A DNA stretch of 64,000 nt from Nitrosomonas sp. Nm166. GTDB taxonomy: Bacteria > Pseudomonadota > Gammaproteobacteria > Burkholderiales > Nitrosomonadaceae. Positions 45,542 through 56,070 of the stretch are shown one piece after another. Under the pieces are notes generated by a model, which saw only the letters and a program-made list of their open reading frames with translations, was not told the DNA's origin and ran no database searches. Position 1 is the stretch's first letter. Every line of letters begins with the position of its first letter. The stretch covers positions 1 to 64,000 of the forward strand of contig NZ_FONE01000009.1 of NCBI RefSeq assembly GCF_900112825.1, read 5' to 3'. Made by a program: the position numbers and the translations under genes.

Positions 45542-47074
45542 ATGCAAGAGCATTTAATTATTTTTGATACCACCTTGCGTGATGGTGAACAGAGTCCTGG
45601 AGCATCCATGACTAAAGAAGAAAAAGTACGCATTGCGTGGCAGCTGGAACGTATGGGTGTGGATGTGATTGAGGCAGGTTTCCCAGCAGCTTCGAATGGA
45701 GATTTTGAAGCTGTCAAGGCTGTTGCTGACTCGGTTAAAGAAAGTGTAGTATGTGGTTTGGCGCGCGCAATTGAGGCTGATATTCAACGTACAGGTGAAG
45801 CATTAAAAGGAGCGCAATCAGCACGCATCCATACATTTATTGCGACATCACCGATTCATATGAAGAAGAAGCTGAGAATGTCGCCTGAGCAAGTAATCGC
45901 GCAAGCTGTGAAAGCTGTGAAATGGGCGCGTCAATACACCGATAATGTTGAGTTTTCTCCGGAGGATGCCGGTCGTTCGGAACTGGATTTTTTATGCCAG
46001 ATACTTGAAGCTGTGATTGATGTCGGTGCAACCACGCTGAATATCCCAGATACGGTCGGCTATACCATGCCAGAGCAATTCGGTAAGCTAATCCGTGACT
46101 TGCGTGAACGTATCCCTAATTCTGACAAAGCAATCTTTTCAGTTCATTGTCATAACGATTTAGGGCTGGCTGTAGCCAATTCACTGACTGCAGTTATGAA
46201 TGGTGCACGGCAGGTAGAATGTACTATCAATGGTCTCGGAGAAAGAGCAGGCAATGCTTCGCTGGAGGAAGTCGTGATGGCTGTCCGCACGCGTCAGGAT
46301 TATTTTCCTTGTGACACAAGAATCGATACAACGCATATCGTATCAGCAAGTAAGCTGGTTTCCGGTATTACTGGTTTTCCTGTACAGCCCAATAAAGCAA
46401 TTGTGGGAGCTAATGCCTTTGCGCATGAATCAGGCATTCATCAAGATGGGGTGTTAAAACATCGTGAAACCTATGAAATCATGCGTGCGGAAGATGTGGG
46501 CTGGAATGCAAACAAATTATTGCTGGGAAAACACTCAGGGCGTAATGCTTTTCGCAACCGCCTTATGGAACTGGGCATTGAATTAGAATCCGAGAAAATG
46601 CTCAATAGTGCTTTTATGCGTTTCAAGGAATTAGCGGATAAAAAACATGAAATATTCGATGAGGATTTGCACGCATTGGTTTCGGATGAGGTATTGGTAT
46701 TGCAGGAATGTTACCGGTTAATATCGCTAACTATTCATTGTGAAACAGGTGAAATTCCCTACGCTCACATAGTAATTTCCGATAATGGTAACGAAATGCG
46801 CGCTGAGTCTCAGGGAAGTGGCCCGGTAGATGCGACTTTCCGGGCGATAGAAACACTGCTGACCAGTGGTGCCGAGTTACAGTTATTTTCAGTCAACAAT
46901 ATTACCAGTGGAACAGATGCACAAGGGGAAGTAACCGTTCGGTTGCGTAAATCTGACCGCATCGTTAATGGACATGGAGCGGATACGGATATTGTTGTAG
47001 CTTCCGCAAAAGCCTATTTGAGTGCATTAAATAAACTTTGTAGCAAACTGGAGCGTGCTCATCCACAAGTATAG
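45542..47074 (+). CDS. leuA: 2-isopropylmalate synthase
   Basis: A 510-residue enzyme, first committed step of leucine synthesis. TIM-barrel motifs: [15 protein letters not shown] (metal and catalytic Arg), [10 protein letters not shown] and the HxH metal site VHCHNDLG. The C-terminal LeuA dimer domain (about 390-505) binds leucine for feedback control. The ATG at 45542 follows GGAG at six bases; the GTG at 45530 would swallow that site and was rejected. Confidence 0.95.
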   Translation: MQEHLIIFDTTLRDGEQSPGASMTKEEKVRIAWQLERMGVDVIEAGFPAASNGDFEAVKAVADSVKESVVCGLARAIEADIQRTGEALKGAQSARIHTFIATSPIHMKKKLRMSPEQVIAQAVKAVKWARQYTDNVEFSPEDAGRSELDFLCQILEAVIDVGATTLNIPDTVGYTMPEQFGKLIRDLRERIPNSDKAIFSVHCHNDLGLAVANSLTAVMNGARQVECTINGLGERAGNASLEEVVMAVRTRQDYFPCDTRIDTTHIVSASKLVSGITGFPVQPNKAIVGANAFAHESGIHQDGVLKHRETYEIMRAEDVGWNANKLLLGKHSGRNAFRNRLMELGIELESEKMLNSAFMRFKELADKKHEIFDEDLHALVSDEVLVLQECYRLISLTIHCETGEIPYAHIVISDNGNEMRAESQGSGPVDATFRAIETLLTSGAELQLFSVNNITSGTDAQGEVTVRLRKSDRIVNGHGADTDIVVASAKAYLSALNKLCSKLERAHPQV

Positions 47075-47121
47075 GGAAAGCGGAAAAATTGATACGTTTT
47101 AAATAGAAGCGCTACGATAAG

Positions 47122-47604
47122 ATGATGAAGCATACATTAGCAGTATTATTTTGTGTGGTAGCTTTATCGTTGAGTGCCCAGGTACAAGCATTTCAGTTCC
47201 AGGATGCAACGGGAAAAATTCATAAGCTTGCAGACTATAAAGGGCGATGGGTGCTGGTTAATTTCTGGGCAACGTGGTGCCCACCTTGCCTGAAAGAAAT
47301 CCCTGATTTAATTGCCTTGTATGAGAACCGTAAGGATGTCATGGTGATTGGTGTGGCAATGGATTTTAGCGATCCACAGGTGGTTATGGATTTTGTACAA
47401 TCGATGTCAATTACTTATCCCATCGTTTTAGGTAATCGAAAAATTGCTTCTCAACTGGATGAGATCTCGTTATTACCCAGCACTTATTTTTTTGATCCGG
47501 ATGGGAAGCCAGCAGCGCGTCAACTAGGTATTATTTCGCGTGAAAGTATAGAAAAGTTTATTGAGTTAAACTCGACTAAGAAAAGCGTTACGAGTGCTCG
47601 ATGA
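47122..47604 (+). CDS. TlpA-like periplasmic thioredoxin
   Basis: A 160-residue protein with a signal peptide (about 1-23, VQAFQ). The thioredoxin fold carries VNFWATWCPPCLKEIPDL, redox Cys53 and Cys56. The cis-Pro loop is LPSTYFFDPDG. WCPPC is typical for TlpA/ResA/CcmG proteins that reduce apocytochrome or other periplasmic disulfides. It follows leuA by 47 bases but its partner is not encoded nearby. Confidence 0.88.
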   Translation: MMKHTLAVLFCVVALSLSAQVQAFQFQDATGKIHKLADYKGRWVLVNFWATWCPPCLKEIPDLIALYENRKDVMVIGVAMDFSDPQVVMDFVQSMSITYPIVLGNRKIASQLDEISLLPSTYFFDPDGKPAARQLGIISRESIEKFIELNSTKKSVTSAR

Positions 47605-47629
47605 CGATGGTGAGCTTGGATTAAATAGC

Positions 47630-48232
47630 CTAACTATTAGGAAAAGATGCATTATACCGCCAAGTGCTCAACCACTTATCGAACACAAGCTGTGGATAGG
47701 TAGCTTCGCCCAGACTGCCATTATATCGACCAAGGGCACGAAAATAGTCACCTTTTTCGATATCAAGATAATGGCGCAGAATGGTGCACCCGTAGCGTAA
47801 ATTTACGCGCAGATGAAAAAGATTGTGATCCCGATGGCCTATGGTTTCAACCCAGAATGGCATCACTTGCATATAGCCACGAGCACCTGCATGTGAAACG
47901 GCGTATTTCTTAAAACCACTTTCAATTTGAATAACACTTAATACAAGCTGTGGATCCAGTCCTGCGCGGGTTGCTTCATAGTAGACTGTTCTGAGAAATT
48001 CTTCCCGTTCGATGATATCGGGCATGAATTTTTCCAACCGTCGGCTCATAACAACAAGCCAAGTAATGCTGTCAGATACTGCTGCATATTCTGCGTATGA
48101 AACTGGGTGATCACTGGTTTCATGCAATACGATGGTTTGAGTGCTGGCAGCCAGCTGTTCATAATACAGGTTATTGGCTTGCAGGAAACTGGAGAAGAAT
48201 AACAAAAAGATCGTACAGATTAATTTTTGCAT
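47630..48232 (-). CDS. Lytic transglycosylase (SLT domain)
   Basis: A 200-residue exported protein with a signal peptide (about 1-19, FLQANN). The SLT domain (about 80-195) has catalytic Glu in [26 protein letters not shown] and the closing motif ALGRYNGS. It cleaves peptidoglycan glycan strands. The start overlaps the 3' end of proS by 13 bases, so it is probably expressed as the second gene of that unit. Confidence 0.9.
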   Translation of the reverse strand: MQKLICTIFLLFFSSFLQANNLYYEQLAASTQTIVLHETSDHPVSYAEYAAVSDSITWLVVMSRRLEKFMPDIIEREEFLRTVYYEATRAGLDPQLVLSVIQIESGFKKYAVSHAGARGYMQVMPFWVETIGHRDHNLFHLRVNLRYGCTILRHYLDIEKGDYFRALGRYNGSLGEATYPQLVFDKWLSTWRYNASFPNS

Positions 48233-49929
48233 ATCTTATTGGTGATAAATGAAAAAATTTCATCCACAGGTATGGCTTGCGAAGCTTGGTCCTTCCGCCC
48301 CTGATATTCAATTACCGATTGTTTAAGTCCGCGTTCACCAATCACAATCCGATGTGGAATACCTATTAGCTCCGTATCAGCAAACATTACCCCAGGCCGT
48401 TCATCTCGATCATCTAAAAGTACTTCGATTTGAGCATCAGTGAGTTGTTGGTAGAGTCTTTCCACAGTATCTTTTACAGGGGCGCTTTTCTGTAAGCCAA
48501 TCGGTATGATAGCAAGCTGAAAAGGAGCCATTGCAGTCGGAAAAATGATGCCGCGCTCATCGTGGCTTTGTTCAATGGCAGCAGCTACAATGCGTGAGAT
48601 GCCGATACCATAGCAACCCATTTCCATGTATTTCGTTTGACCAGATTCATCAAGATAACTGGCTTTCATGACTTCAGAATATTTTGTACGCAGCTGAAAA
48701 ATATGGCCTACTTCAATTCCACGGCAAATTTCTAGTTTTCCTTTTCCATCTGGAGAAGGATCGCCTGGAATGACATTCCGGATATCGAAAATATGCTCTG
48801 GTATTTTCAGATCGCGATCAAAATTCACATGAGCCAGATGAAAACCTTCCTCATTCGCCCCACAAACAAAATTACTCATATTGATAACAGCTTGATCAGC
48901 AATTACACAAGCTTTTGAACCAACAGGGCCGATATACCCGGGCACAGTTCCCATTGCTTGCAGAATATCTGCTTCGCTTGCCATTTCAAATTCAGATAAA
49001 AAGGGTATTTTCCTGATTTTCAATTCATTAAGCTGATGATCACCGCGTAGCAATAATAAAAATAGTTTATTATTTGCTTTTACTGCTAGGGTTTTTATAG
49101 TTTTTTGTAATGGGACTCCGAGAAACTCGGCAACTTCCGCGCAGGTTTTTTTATTGGGTGTCGATATTTTTTGCATGGCACCTTCTGGTTGATCTCGTTC
49201 CTGCTGCGGTATTCGTGAACTAGCCAATTCAATATTGGCGGCATAGTCTGAATCCGGACAAAATGCAATCGCATCCTCACCGGATTCTGCCAATACGTGA
49301 AATTCATGCGATCCACTGCCTCCTATAGCACCGGTATCAGCGGCTACTCCACGAAATTTTAATCCAAGGCGTGTAAAGATCCGACTATAAGTTTCATACA
49401 TGAGTTGATAAGTTTGTGCCAAGCTATCCGCATCAGTGTGAAATGAATAGGCATCTTTCATCAAAAACTCTCGTGCTCGCATGACACCAAAACGTGGTCG
49501 AATTTCATCCCGAAATTTAGTTTGTATTTGATAGAAATTGAGTGGTAATTGACGATAACTTTTAATTTCTTTGCGCGCTATATCGGTTATAATTTCTTCA
49601 TGCGTTGGACCGAAACAGAAATCATGCTCATGGCGGTCTTTGATTTTTAGCATTTGCGGACCGAATACATTCCACCTGCCAGTTTCCTGCCATAACTCTG
49701 CTGGTTGTATAGCAGGCATCAGAACTTCTATAGCATCGCTATTATTCATTTCTTCGCGAACCACATTTTCTATTTTTCGTAACACTCTTAAACCCAGCGG
49801 CATCCAAGTATATAGGCCGCTGCCAAGGCGCTTGATTAGCCCGGCACGTAACATTAGTTTATGACTGATGAGTTCGGCTTCGGTAGGTGCCTCTTTGAGA
49901 GTGGAAATAAAAAATTGCGAGACGCGCAT
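48220..49929 (-). CDS. proS: Prolyl-tRNA synthetase, bacterial type
   Basis: A 569-residue class II synthetase. Motif 2 and 3 segments ([42 protein letters not shown]) are clear, with the INS editing domain between (about 225-390), and a C-terminal anticodon-binding domain. The start MRVSQFF at 49929 is the classic N terminus; an upstream ATG at 49941 is possible, but the longer frame to 50016 is not. Confidence 0.95.
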   Translation of the reverse strand: MRVSQFFISTLKEAPTEAELISHKLMLRAGLIKRLGSGLYTWMPLGLRVLRKIENVVREEMNNSDAIEVLMPAIQPAELWQETGRWNVFGPQMLKIKDRHEHDFCFGPTHEEIITDIARKEIKSYRQLPLNFYQIQTKFRDEIRPRFGVMRAREFLMKDAYSFHTDADSLAQTYQLMYETYSRIFTRLGLKFRGVAADTGAIGGSGSHEFHVLAESGEDAIAFCPDSDYAANIELASSRIPQQERDQPEGAMQKISTPNKKTCAEVAEFLGVPLQKTIKTLAVKANNKLFLLLLRGDHQLNELKIRKIPFLSEFEMASEADILQAMGTVPGYIGPVGSKACVIADQAVINMSNFVCGANEEGFHLAHVNFDRDLKIPEHIFDIRNVIPGDPSPDGKGKLEICRGIEVGHIFQLRTKYSEVMKASYLDESGQTKYMEMGCYGIGISRIVAAAIEQSHDERGIIFPTAMAPFQLAIIPIGLQKSAPVKDTVERLYQQLTDAQIEVLLDDRDERPGVMFADTELIGIPHRIVIGERGLKQSVIEYQGRKDQASQAIPVDEIFSFITNKICKN

Positions 49930-50125
49930 GAGTGAATCCATTATGATAATAAAAGTAGCAATTTTACCTTGAATAAATAGTAAAGTGCGGATACATAAGT
50001 GCAGATAGTCTGCCAATGATAGGCAGAAGCTATAACGAAAGTATGGATTTTGTTTTATAAGACCCTTTCAATCTATAGTAAAGTATGAAAAAATTCATGT
50101 TTGATGGGTCAAATGAGTAATTAAC

Positions 50126-50692
50126 ATGATTGACCGTAATGGGTATCGCCCCAATGTTGGTATTATATTGCTGAATTCAAAAAATGAGGTTTTCTGGGGC
50201 AAGCGTATTAAACAGAATTCTTGGCAATTTCCACAAGGGGGTATTAAATCAGGAGAGAGTCCTGAGCAAGCTATGTATCGGGAATTAACCGAGGAGATAG
50301 GATTACATCCAAATCATGTTGAAATTGTTGGGCGTACGCGAGATTGGTTGCGATATGAAGTACCGGAGCGGTGGATACGCCGTGAGTGGCGTGGGAATTA
50401 CAAAGGACAGAAGCAGATCTGGTATTTGTTGCGCTTAATAGGACGCGATAGTGATGTTTCATTACGCAAAAGCGCACATCCAGAATTTGATGCGTGGCGC
50501 TGGAATCAATATTGGGTCGAGTTAGACTCAGTTGTTGAATTTAAACGTAAAGTTTATAAGCAAGCATTAACAGAGTTATCGTATTTATTGAAAACGAATC
50601 TATGTCGAGGTAATAGGTATTATGATAAAAAACATCCGATCAAAAAAGCAGAGAAAATTATTTTGACTAATCAATTGGAAGTTAATGAATAA
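50126..50692 (+). CDS. rppH: RNA pyrophosphohydrolase
   Basis: A 188-residue Nudix enzyme that removes pyrophosphate from 5' triphosphate mRNA and triggers RNase E decay. The N terminus [17 protein letters not shown] is diagnostic, and the Nudix box is [23 protein letters not shown] (split: Gly38, REL, TEEIG). The C-terminal tail (about 155-188) is basic and variable. It is divergent from proS, as in many betaproteobacteria. Confidence 0.94.
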   Translation: MIDRNGYRPNVGIILLNSKNEVFWGKRIKQNSWQFPQGGIKSGESPEQAMYRELTEEIGLHPNHVEIVGRTRDWLRYEVPERWIRREWRGNYKGQKQIWYLLRLIGRDSDVSLRKSAHPEFDAWRWNQYWVELDSVVEFKRKVYKQALTELSYLLKTNLCRGNRYYDKKHPIKKAEKIILTNQLEVNE

Positions 50693-50831
50693 TTGAGTTA
50701 AAAGTTCTATATTGTATAAAATAGCTGAACGTGTGAATTACTCCGTAATTTTTTATAAGATTCCCTTTGTGGGTGTTTCATCAGGCGTAATCGGCTGCGC
50801 CATTACAGCCGTTTTTTTAGGGAGAATACCG

Positions 50832-51824
50832 ATGAAAATACGCACACTAGTTGCGTCGCTGCTATCGATTGGTGCTTTTGTCACTTCGATGAATATTTCA
50901 GCCAATGAGCCTATCCAGCCTATTAAACCTCCAAAAATTGAAAATCCTGATATGGTTGAGCTGGGTAAAATGTTATTTTTTGATCCTCGCTTATCTAAAT
51001 CTGGCTTTATTTCATGCAACTCTTGCCATAATCTGAGTATGGGAGGGTCGGACAATATTCCAAGTTCTATCGGGCATAAATGGTTTGAAGGACCTATTAA
51101 TGCACCAACGGTATTAAATTCCAGCATGAGTTTATCGCAATTTTGGGATGGACGTGCTAAAGACTTAAAAGAACAGGCGGGTGGTCCGATTGCAAATCCA
51201 GGTGAAATGGGCTCTACTCACAAAATAGCTGTTGATGTAGTACAGTCTATTCCTCAGTACCGTGCCCACTTTAAAAAGGCATTTGGAACAGATCAAGTTG
51301 ATATTGATCGAATAACCACCGCAATAGCTGCTTTTGAAGAAACGCTGGTTACACCAGGTTCACGCTTTGATAAGTGGTTGGAAGGTGATAAAGAAGCCTT
51401 AAATCAGCAGGAGCTTGAAGGATATGCATTATTCAAGAGTAGCGGCTGCGCTGGTTGCCATAATGGGAAAGCTGTGGGCGGTGCACTATACCAGAAGTTT
51501 GGCGTCTTTCATCCTTATGAAACAAAAAGTAAAATAGAAGGCAGAAAAGGGGTAACTGGAAAAGATACTGACTTAAATGTTTTCAAAGTTCCAACTTTGC
51601 GTAATATCGAATTAACTTACCCCTATTTTCATGATGGCGCGGTAGCAACACTAGAAGAGGCTGTTAAAATAATGGGTAAAGTGCAATTAGATCGTGATTT
51701 TAATAAGAAGGAGATTGATAGTATTGTCGCTTTCATGAAAACGCTGACAGGTGAGCAGCCTGATATCAAATTACCTATACTTCCACCTTCTAACAATAAT
51801 ACTCCAAGACCTGTACCGTTTTAA
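50832..51824 (+). CDS. ccpA: Di-haem cytochrome c peroxidase
   Basis: A 330-residue periplasmic enzyme with a signal peptide (about 1-24). Two haem motifs are visible: CNSCH (62-66) for the N-terminal peroxidatic haem and CAGCH (206-210) for the C-terminal electron-entry haem, with the conserved WDGRA and PTLRNIELTYPYFHDG between and after. It reduces H2O2 with electrons from cytochrome c. The ATG at 50832 follows AGGGAGA; the frame opens at 50712 but that part has no site or signal sequence logic. It would detoxify peroxide, including any made by the copper radical oxidases. Confidence 0.92.
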   Translation: MKIRTLVASLLSIGAFVTSMNISANEPIQPIKPPKIENPDMVELGKMLFFDPRLSKSGFISCNSCHNLSMGGSDNIPSSIGHKWFEGPINAPTVLNSSMSLSQFWDGRAKDLKEQAGGPIANPGEMGSTHKIAVDVVQSIPQYRAHFKKAFGTDQVDIDRITTAIAAFEETLVTPGSRFDKWLEGDKEALNQQELEGYALFKSSGCAGCHNGKAVGGALYQKFGVFHPYETKSKIEGRKGVTGKDTDLNVFKVPTLRNIELTYPYFHDGAVATLEEAVKIMGKVQLDRDFNKKEIDSIVAFMKTLTGEQPDIKLPILPPSNNNTPRPVPF

Positions 51825-51832
51825 CGAAAAAT

Positions 51833-51852
51833 CTCGGGAGCTTGCTCCCGAG
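51833..51852 (+). terminator. Terminator hairpin after the peroxidase gene
   Basis: CTCGGGAG pairs perfectly with CTCCCGAG around a four-base CTTG loop, nine bases after the stop codon. The tail is TTATAATAA rather than a pure T run, so it is a probable but weak intrinsic terminator. Confidence 0.7.
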
Positions 51853-52060
51853 TTATAATAAGGTTATTGTTGTTACTAAGCAAATAAATTGTTTGATTGG
51901 AAGGAATATCGAATCAATTTAAGCTTGGTTGTCTGTAAATGCTCGAGGTAAAAAATAATACAGATGTTTTGCAGCATTATGCAATCTAGTGTAGATTTAC
52001 GTTAAAAAATAAAGTAAAGTCACTATTCCGATAACTAATAATTAGAATAGGGAATTACCT

Positions 52061-52306
52061 ATGGGTAACAAGGGACAGTTACTGCAAGATCCATTTCTCA
52101 ATATATTACGGAAAGAACATATTCCCGTATCAATATATTTAGTAAATGGTATTAAATTACAAGGACAAATTGACTCGTTTGATCAATATGTGGTGCTGTT
52201 GAAAAACTCAGTTACGCAGATGGTATACAAACATGCAATTTCTACAGTGGTACCCGCAAGAGCGGTTACTATGCCGATTGAATCAGTGGAAGCACATGAT
52301 ACTTAA
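52061..52306 (+). CDS. hfq: RNA chaperone Hfq
   Basis: An 81-residue Sm-like protein. Sm1 ([27 protein letters not shown]; Gln8, Asp9, Phe, Lys31 side) and Sm2 ([12 protein letters not shown]) motifs are both intact. The C-terminal tail is short, usual for betaproteobacteria. It promotes sRNA-mRNA pairing. First gene of the hfq-hflX-hflK-hflC cluster. Confidence 0.97.
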   Translation: MGNKGQLLQDPFLNILRKEHIPVSIYLVNGIKLQGQIDSFDQYVVLLKNSVTQMVYKHAISTVVPARAVTMPIESVEAHDT

Positions 52307-52308
52307 TT

Positions 52309-52327
52309 CCTGAATATTTTATTCAGG
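52309..52327 (+). promoter_or_regulatory. Hairpin between hfq and hflX
   Basis: CCTGAAT (52309-52315) pairs with ATTCAGG (52321-52327) around a five-base loop; the hflX ATG begins two bases after it. It may attenuate read-through or hide the weak hflX ribosome binding site. Confidence 0.5.
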
Positions 52328-52328
52328 C

Positions 52329-53501
52329 ATGCATACATTCAAAGCGGTAAATACAGCAATTTTAGTTAGTCTCGATTTTGGCAATGGAGATCATTTTGAT
52401 CGTTTGCAAGAGCTGCGGCAGTTGGCTAGCAGCGCTAGGCTTGAGGTTTTAGCAGTAATTGAAGGAAAGCGTTCTCGTCCTGACCCAACAACCTATATTG
52501 GAAGCGGCAAAGTTAGTGAGTTATTACAAGTAGTAACGCAAACCCAAGTTTCACTTATTATATTTAATCACGATTTATCACCAGCGCAGCAGCGTAATTT
52601 GTCTTTACGTTTGAATTGTAACGTTATTGATCGTACAAGTTTGATTTTGGATATCTTTGCTCAGCGCGCTAAGAGCTATGAAGGAAAGCTACAGGTAGAG
52701 CTAGCGCAGCTTGAGCATCTTGCGACTCGGCTTGTACATGGATGGACGCATCTTGAACGACAGAAAGGTGGGATTGGTTTACGAGGTCCTGGTGAAACCC
52801 AGCTAGAAACAGATCGTCGGCTAATCAAAAAACGAGTCAAATTACTAAAAGAAAAATTATTGGCTCTTCAACGTCATCGTAATATTCAAAGACGATCAAG
52901 ACGACGCACACAAGTGCTGTCAGTATCCATTGTCGGATATACCAATGCAGGAAAATCAACCTTATTTAATAAACTAACGCGTGCACAATCATATGCCGCC
53001 GATCAGTTATTCGCTACATTGGATACGACGACACGGAAACTATACCTTGCTGAAGGCGAGTCAGCTGTGATTTCAGATACAGTAGGATTTATCCAAGAAT
53101 TGCCGCATACACTAGTGGCAGCTTTTCGTGCGACACTTGAAGAGACTGTTCAGGCTGATCTGTTGCTTCACGTGATAGATGCTAGTAGTCCCAGTCGGGA
53201 TGAGCAAATTGAAGAAGTAAATAAAATATTAAAAGAAATCGGTGCTGATACCATTCCTCAAATTCTAATCTTGAACAAGATTGACTTAACTGATTTGTCG
53301 TTAGGCGGCAAAGGTTGCGTGCGCGATGAATATGATAGAATATCACGTATTCGTTTAAGTGCAAAAACTGGTGAGGGAATAGAATTTGTAAGGCAAGCAT
53401 TAGCAGAAGCAATTGTAGAAAACTCCAAGAAACTGCACGAGAAAACTAAAGATATTAAGAAAATAATTGGAGGTTGTGCTACGGTACAAGGACTTTTTTG
53501 A
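52329..53501 (+). CDS. hflX: GTPase HflX
   Basis: A 390-residue translation-factor-like GTPase that splits stalled or heat-damaged 70S ribosomes. N-terminal HflX domain with the glycine-rich GLRGPGETQLETDRR (about 150-165), then the G domain: G1 GYTNAGKSTLFNKL (about 203), G3 DTVGFIQELP, G4 NKID and G5 SAKTG. Length is shorter than E. coli HflX (426) because of a shorter C-terminal tail. The hfq-hflX-hflKC order is conserved in Proteobacteria. A strong ribosome binding site is lacking. Confidence 0.95.
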   Translation: MHTFKAVNTAILVSLDFGNGDHFDRLQELRQLASSARLEVLAVIEGKRSRPDPTTYIGSGKVSELLQVVTQTQVSLIIFNHDLSPAQQRNLSLRLNCNVIDRTSLILDIFAQRAKSYEGKLQVELAQLEHLATRLVHGWTHLERQKGGIGLRGPGETQLETDRRLIKKRVKLLKEKLLALQRHRNIQRRSRRRTQVLSVSIVGYTNAGKSTLFNKLTRAQSYAADQLFATLDTTTRKLYLAEGESAVISDTVGFIQELPHTLVAAFRATLEETVQADLLLHVIDASSPSRDEQIEEVNKILKEIGADTIPQILILNKIDLTDLSLGGKGCVRDEYDRISRIRLSAKTGEGIEFVRQALAEAIVENSKKLHEKTKDIKKIIGGCATVQGLF

Positions 53502-53523
53502 ACGAACAAAAACAGGAATTATT

Positions 53524-54702
53524 ATGGGATTAAATGATCCACAGTGGGGTAAAAACAAAGGGGATTCTGGTCCACCAGATTTGGACGATGTGTTACGTAA
53601 TGTCAACAAAAAGATTAATAGCATTTTTGGACAAAAAAAAAGTGCCGGAGGCGATGAAAGCCCCCGTGATAAAGGACCTAAACAACAAAGTGGCAGTAAT
53701 ATTGCATTGATTCTGGGATTGCTACTGCTAGTATGGCTAGCGAGTGGGTTTTATATCGTGGATGAAGGGCATAGAGGAGTAGTGCTGCGCTTTGGCCAAT
53801 ATGTTGAAACTACACCGGCTGGTTTGCGGTGGCACTTACCTTACCCTGTTGAGAAAGTAGAAATAGTAAATGTCAGTCAAGTTCGTACCGTTGAGATTGG
53901 TTACCGTAATAATGTAAGGAGCAAGGTACTCAGAGAATCACTGATGTTAACCGATGATGAGAACATCATTGATATTCAGTTTGCTGTGCAATATATCTTA
54001 AATAATCCAGAGAACTTCCTTTTTAAAAACAGAAATCCTGATGATGCGGTTTTGCAGGCTGCGGAAACTGCGATTAGGCAGGTAATTGGTAAAAGTAAAA
54101 TGGATTATGTTCTTTATGAAGGTCGTGAGCAGGTGGCTGCTAAAGCAACGCAGCTGATGCAAAAAATTTTAGATCGATATGAAATAGGGATCTTGATCAG
54201 CAAAGTGACGATGCAGAACGCACAACCGCCAGAACAGGTTCAGGCTGCATTTGATGATGCAGTGAAAGCTGGACAAGATAGAGAGCGGCAAAAAAATGAA
54301 GGTCAGGCTTATGCAAATGACGTGATTCCAAGGGCTGTGGGTAATGCTGCTCGACTGATTCAAGAATCTGAGGGGTATAAACAGCGCGTGATCGTGAGTG
54401 CAGAAGGTGATGCCAAGCGTTTTGAACAAATCCTCGTGGAATATAGCAAAGCACCTAAAGTAACTCGAGAACGGTTGTACTTGGATATGATGCAGCAAAT
54501 TCTTGCTAATACCAGCAAAATTATGGTTGATCAGAAGAATGGCAATAATCTGTTGTACTTACCGTTAGATAAATTAATTCAAACGACTGGATCTACATCT
54601 GCTTCACCTGTAACGGTACAGCCGTCAGCACAGGAACCAATACCTGATAGCAGTGTACGGACACGGGAGTCGTTTCGTAGTCGTGAACGGGAGATTAGAT
54701 AA
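53524..54702 (+). CDS. hflK: FtsH protease modulator HflK
   Basis: A 392-residue SPFH/prohibitin protein. N-terminal glycine/proline-rich cytoplasmic tail (LNDPQWGKNKGDSGPPDLDD), one membrane helix (about 60-80), then the SPFH domain and a long C-terminal helix. With HflC it cages FtsH in the inner membrane. The ATG at 53524 follows AGGAATTATT; the open frame before it overlaps hflX and was rejected. hflC starts at the next base after its stop. Confidence 0.95.
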   Translation: MGLNDPQWGKNKGDSGPPDLDDVLRNVNKKINSIFGQKKSAGGDESPRDKGPKQQSGSNIALILGLLLLVWLASGFYIVDEGHRGVVLRFGQYVETTPAGLRWHLPYPVEKVEIVNVSQVRTVEIGYRNNVRSKVLRESLMLTDDENIIDIQFAVQYILNNPENFLFKNRNPDDAVLQAAETAIRQVIGKSKMDYVLYEGREQVAAKATQLMQKILDRYEIGILISKVTMQNAQPPEQVQAAFDDAVKAGQDRERQKNEGQAYANDVIPRAVGNAARLIQESEGYKQRVIVSAEGDAKRFEQILVEYSKAPKVTRERLYLDMMQQILANTSKIMVDQKNGNNLLYLPLDKLIQTTGSTSASPVTVQPSAQEPIPDSSVRTRESFRSREREIR

Positions 54703-55587
54703 ATGAAGAATTTTATATCAGTTTTTGCGGGTATCATTATTGCCATATTTTTTCTAGGTAGCTCAGCTATTTATATTGTAGATGAGAGACAGCAGGCAAT
54801 TCTGTTTCAATTAGGGGAAGTGATTGATGTTAAGACCAGCCCCGGCTTATATTTCAAAATTCCTTTGGCACAAAATGTACGTTATTTTGAGAAACGTATT
54901 CTGACAATGATGACGGAGGAGCCTGAACGTTTCATTACTTCAGAGAAAAAGAACGTTTTAGTGGATTTGTTCGTGAAGTGGCGTATTGTAGATGTCAAAC
55001 AATACTATATCAGTGTACGCGGTGATGAAAGCTTAGCACAAACGCGTTTAGCGCAAACGATAAATGCTAGCTTACGCGACGAGTTTGGTAATCGTACTGT
55101 TCATGATGTTGTTTCAGGTGAAAGGGATGTCATTATGGAAATCATGCGTCAGAAAGCAGATGCTGATGCCCGTTCGATTGGAGTGGAAGTTGTGGATGTG
55201 CGCCTGAAACGTGTCGATTTGCCACAGGAAGTAAGTGAATCTGTTTACCGGCGTATGGAAGCAGAACGTAAAAGAGTAGCCAATGAGTTACGTTCTACTG
55301 GCGCAGCTGAATCAGAAAAGATTCGTGCAGATGCGGATAGGCAACGGGAAGTGATACTGGCAGAAGCGTATCGTGAAGCTCAGAAAACCATGGGTGATGG
55401 CGATAGTCAGGCGGCTGCAACTTATGCAGTAGCATTTCAGAAAGATCCGGAATTTTACGCTTTCTGGCGGAGTATGGACGCTTATAAGCAATCATTTAAA
55501 AACAAGGCTGATATGATGGTTCTCGAACCAACTTCTGATTTCTTTAAGTATTTGAAAGATCCTACTATTATTAATAATAAAAAATAA
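54703..55587 (+). CDS. hflC: FtsH protease modulator HflC
   Basis: A 294-residue SPFH protein with an N-terminal membrane anchor (about 3-23, FLGSSAIYIVDE) and the SPFH and coiled regions continuing to FYAFWRSMDAYK, a sequence kept in most HflC proteins. It partners HflK to regulate FtsH proteolysis. It starts immediately after the hflK stop. Confidence 0.96.
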   Translation: MKNFISVFAGIIIAIFFLGSSAIYIVDERQQAILFQLGEVIDVKTSPGLYFKIPLAQNVRYFEKRILTMMTEEPERFITSEKKNVLVDLFVKWRIVDVKQYYISVRGDESLAQTRLAQTINASLRDEFGNRTVHDVVSGERDVIMEIMRQKADADARSIGVEVVDVRLKRVDLPQEVSESVYRRMEAERKRVANELRSTGAAESEKIRADADRQREVILAEAYREAQKTMGDGDSQAAATYAVAFQKDPEFYAFWRSMDAYKQSFKNKADMMVLEPTSDFFKYLKDPTIINNKK

Positions 55588-55847
55588 CTAGGAGTTAGAC
55601 TGAATAAGTAATAGGTATTACTCAAGGATTTTCGGAAAATTTTATAGCTTTAAAATATAAAATTATTCCTGAATCTAGATCTAGACCTATATTGCAGTAA
55701 GACTATGTAATTTTATTTTGTATTGATTCATGAAGGGGTTCTGGAAATCGCAGTTATTTTTATACTCGATTACAACAGAACCTCTAATTTTTTGTGCTTA
55801 TTCTTCGAAGATAGAATGAGTAATTGATTAAGCAGGAGTTGTTGTTT

Positions 55848-56033
55848 ATGTGGGAAACTTTTCTGATTGCGATTGCGTTGATGCTGATTTTAGAAGGAAT
55901 GCTGCCATTCTTATCTCCCCAAACTTGGCGAGAAGCATTCAGAAAATTAATTGATGCTAATGATAATCAGATACGCTTTGTAGGACTGACTTCGATGCTA
56001 GTTGGGTTAATGCTGCTTCTTATCGTAAGCTAA
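55848..56033 (+). CDS. DUF2065 (YjeT-like) membrane protein
   Basis: A 61-residue protein with two membrane helices (about 4-21 and 43-60) and a conserved EGMLPFLSPQTWREAF loop. It usually sits after hflC and before purA or hisZ in proteobacteria. The ATG at 55848 has an AGGAG site; the frame extends back to 55824 by a TTG. Function unknown, likely linked to the HflKC-FtsH complex by position only. Confidence 0.85.
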   Translation: MWETFLIAIALMLILEGMLPFLSPQTWREAFRKLIDANDNQIRFVGLTSMLVGLMLLLIVS

Positions 56034-56070
56034 TGTATTTCCTCTATTTTTTCATTAATAGTTTTTAATC

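Noticed and set aside
50712-50831. Upstream extension of the peroxidase gene
   Set aside because: It would start with TTG before a clear signal peptide; the ATG at 50832 has a good ribosome binding site.
55674-55685. Palindrome TCTAGATCTAGA after hflC
   Set aside because: Short AT-rich self-complementary word with no positional logic; likely chance.
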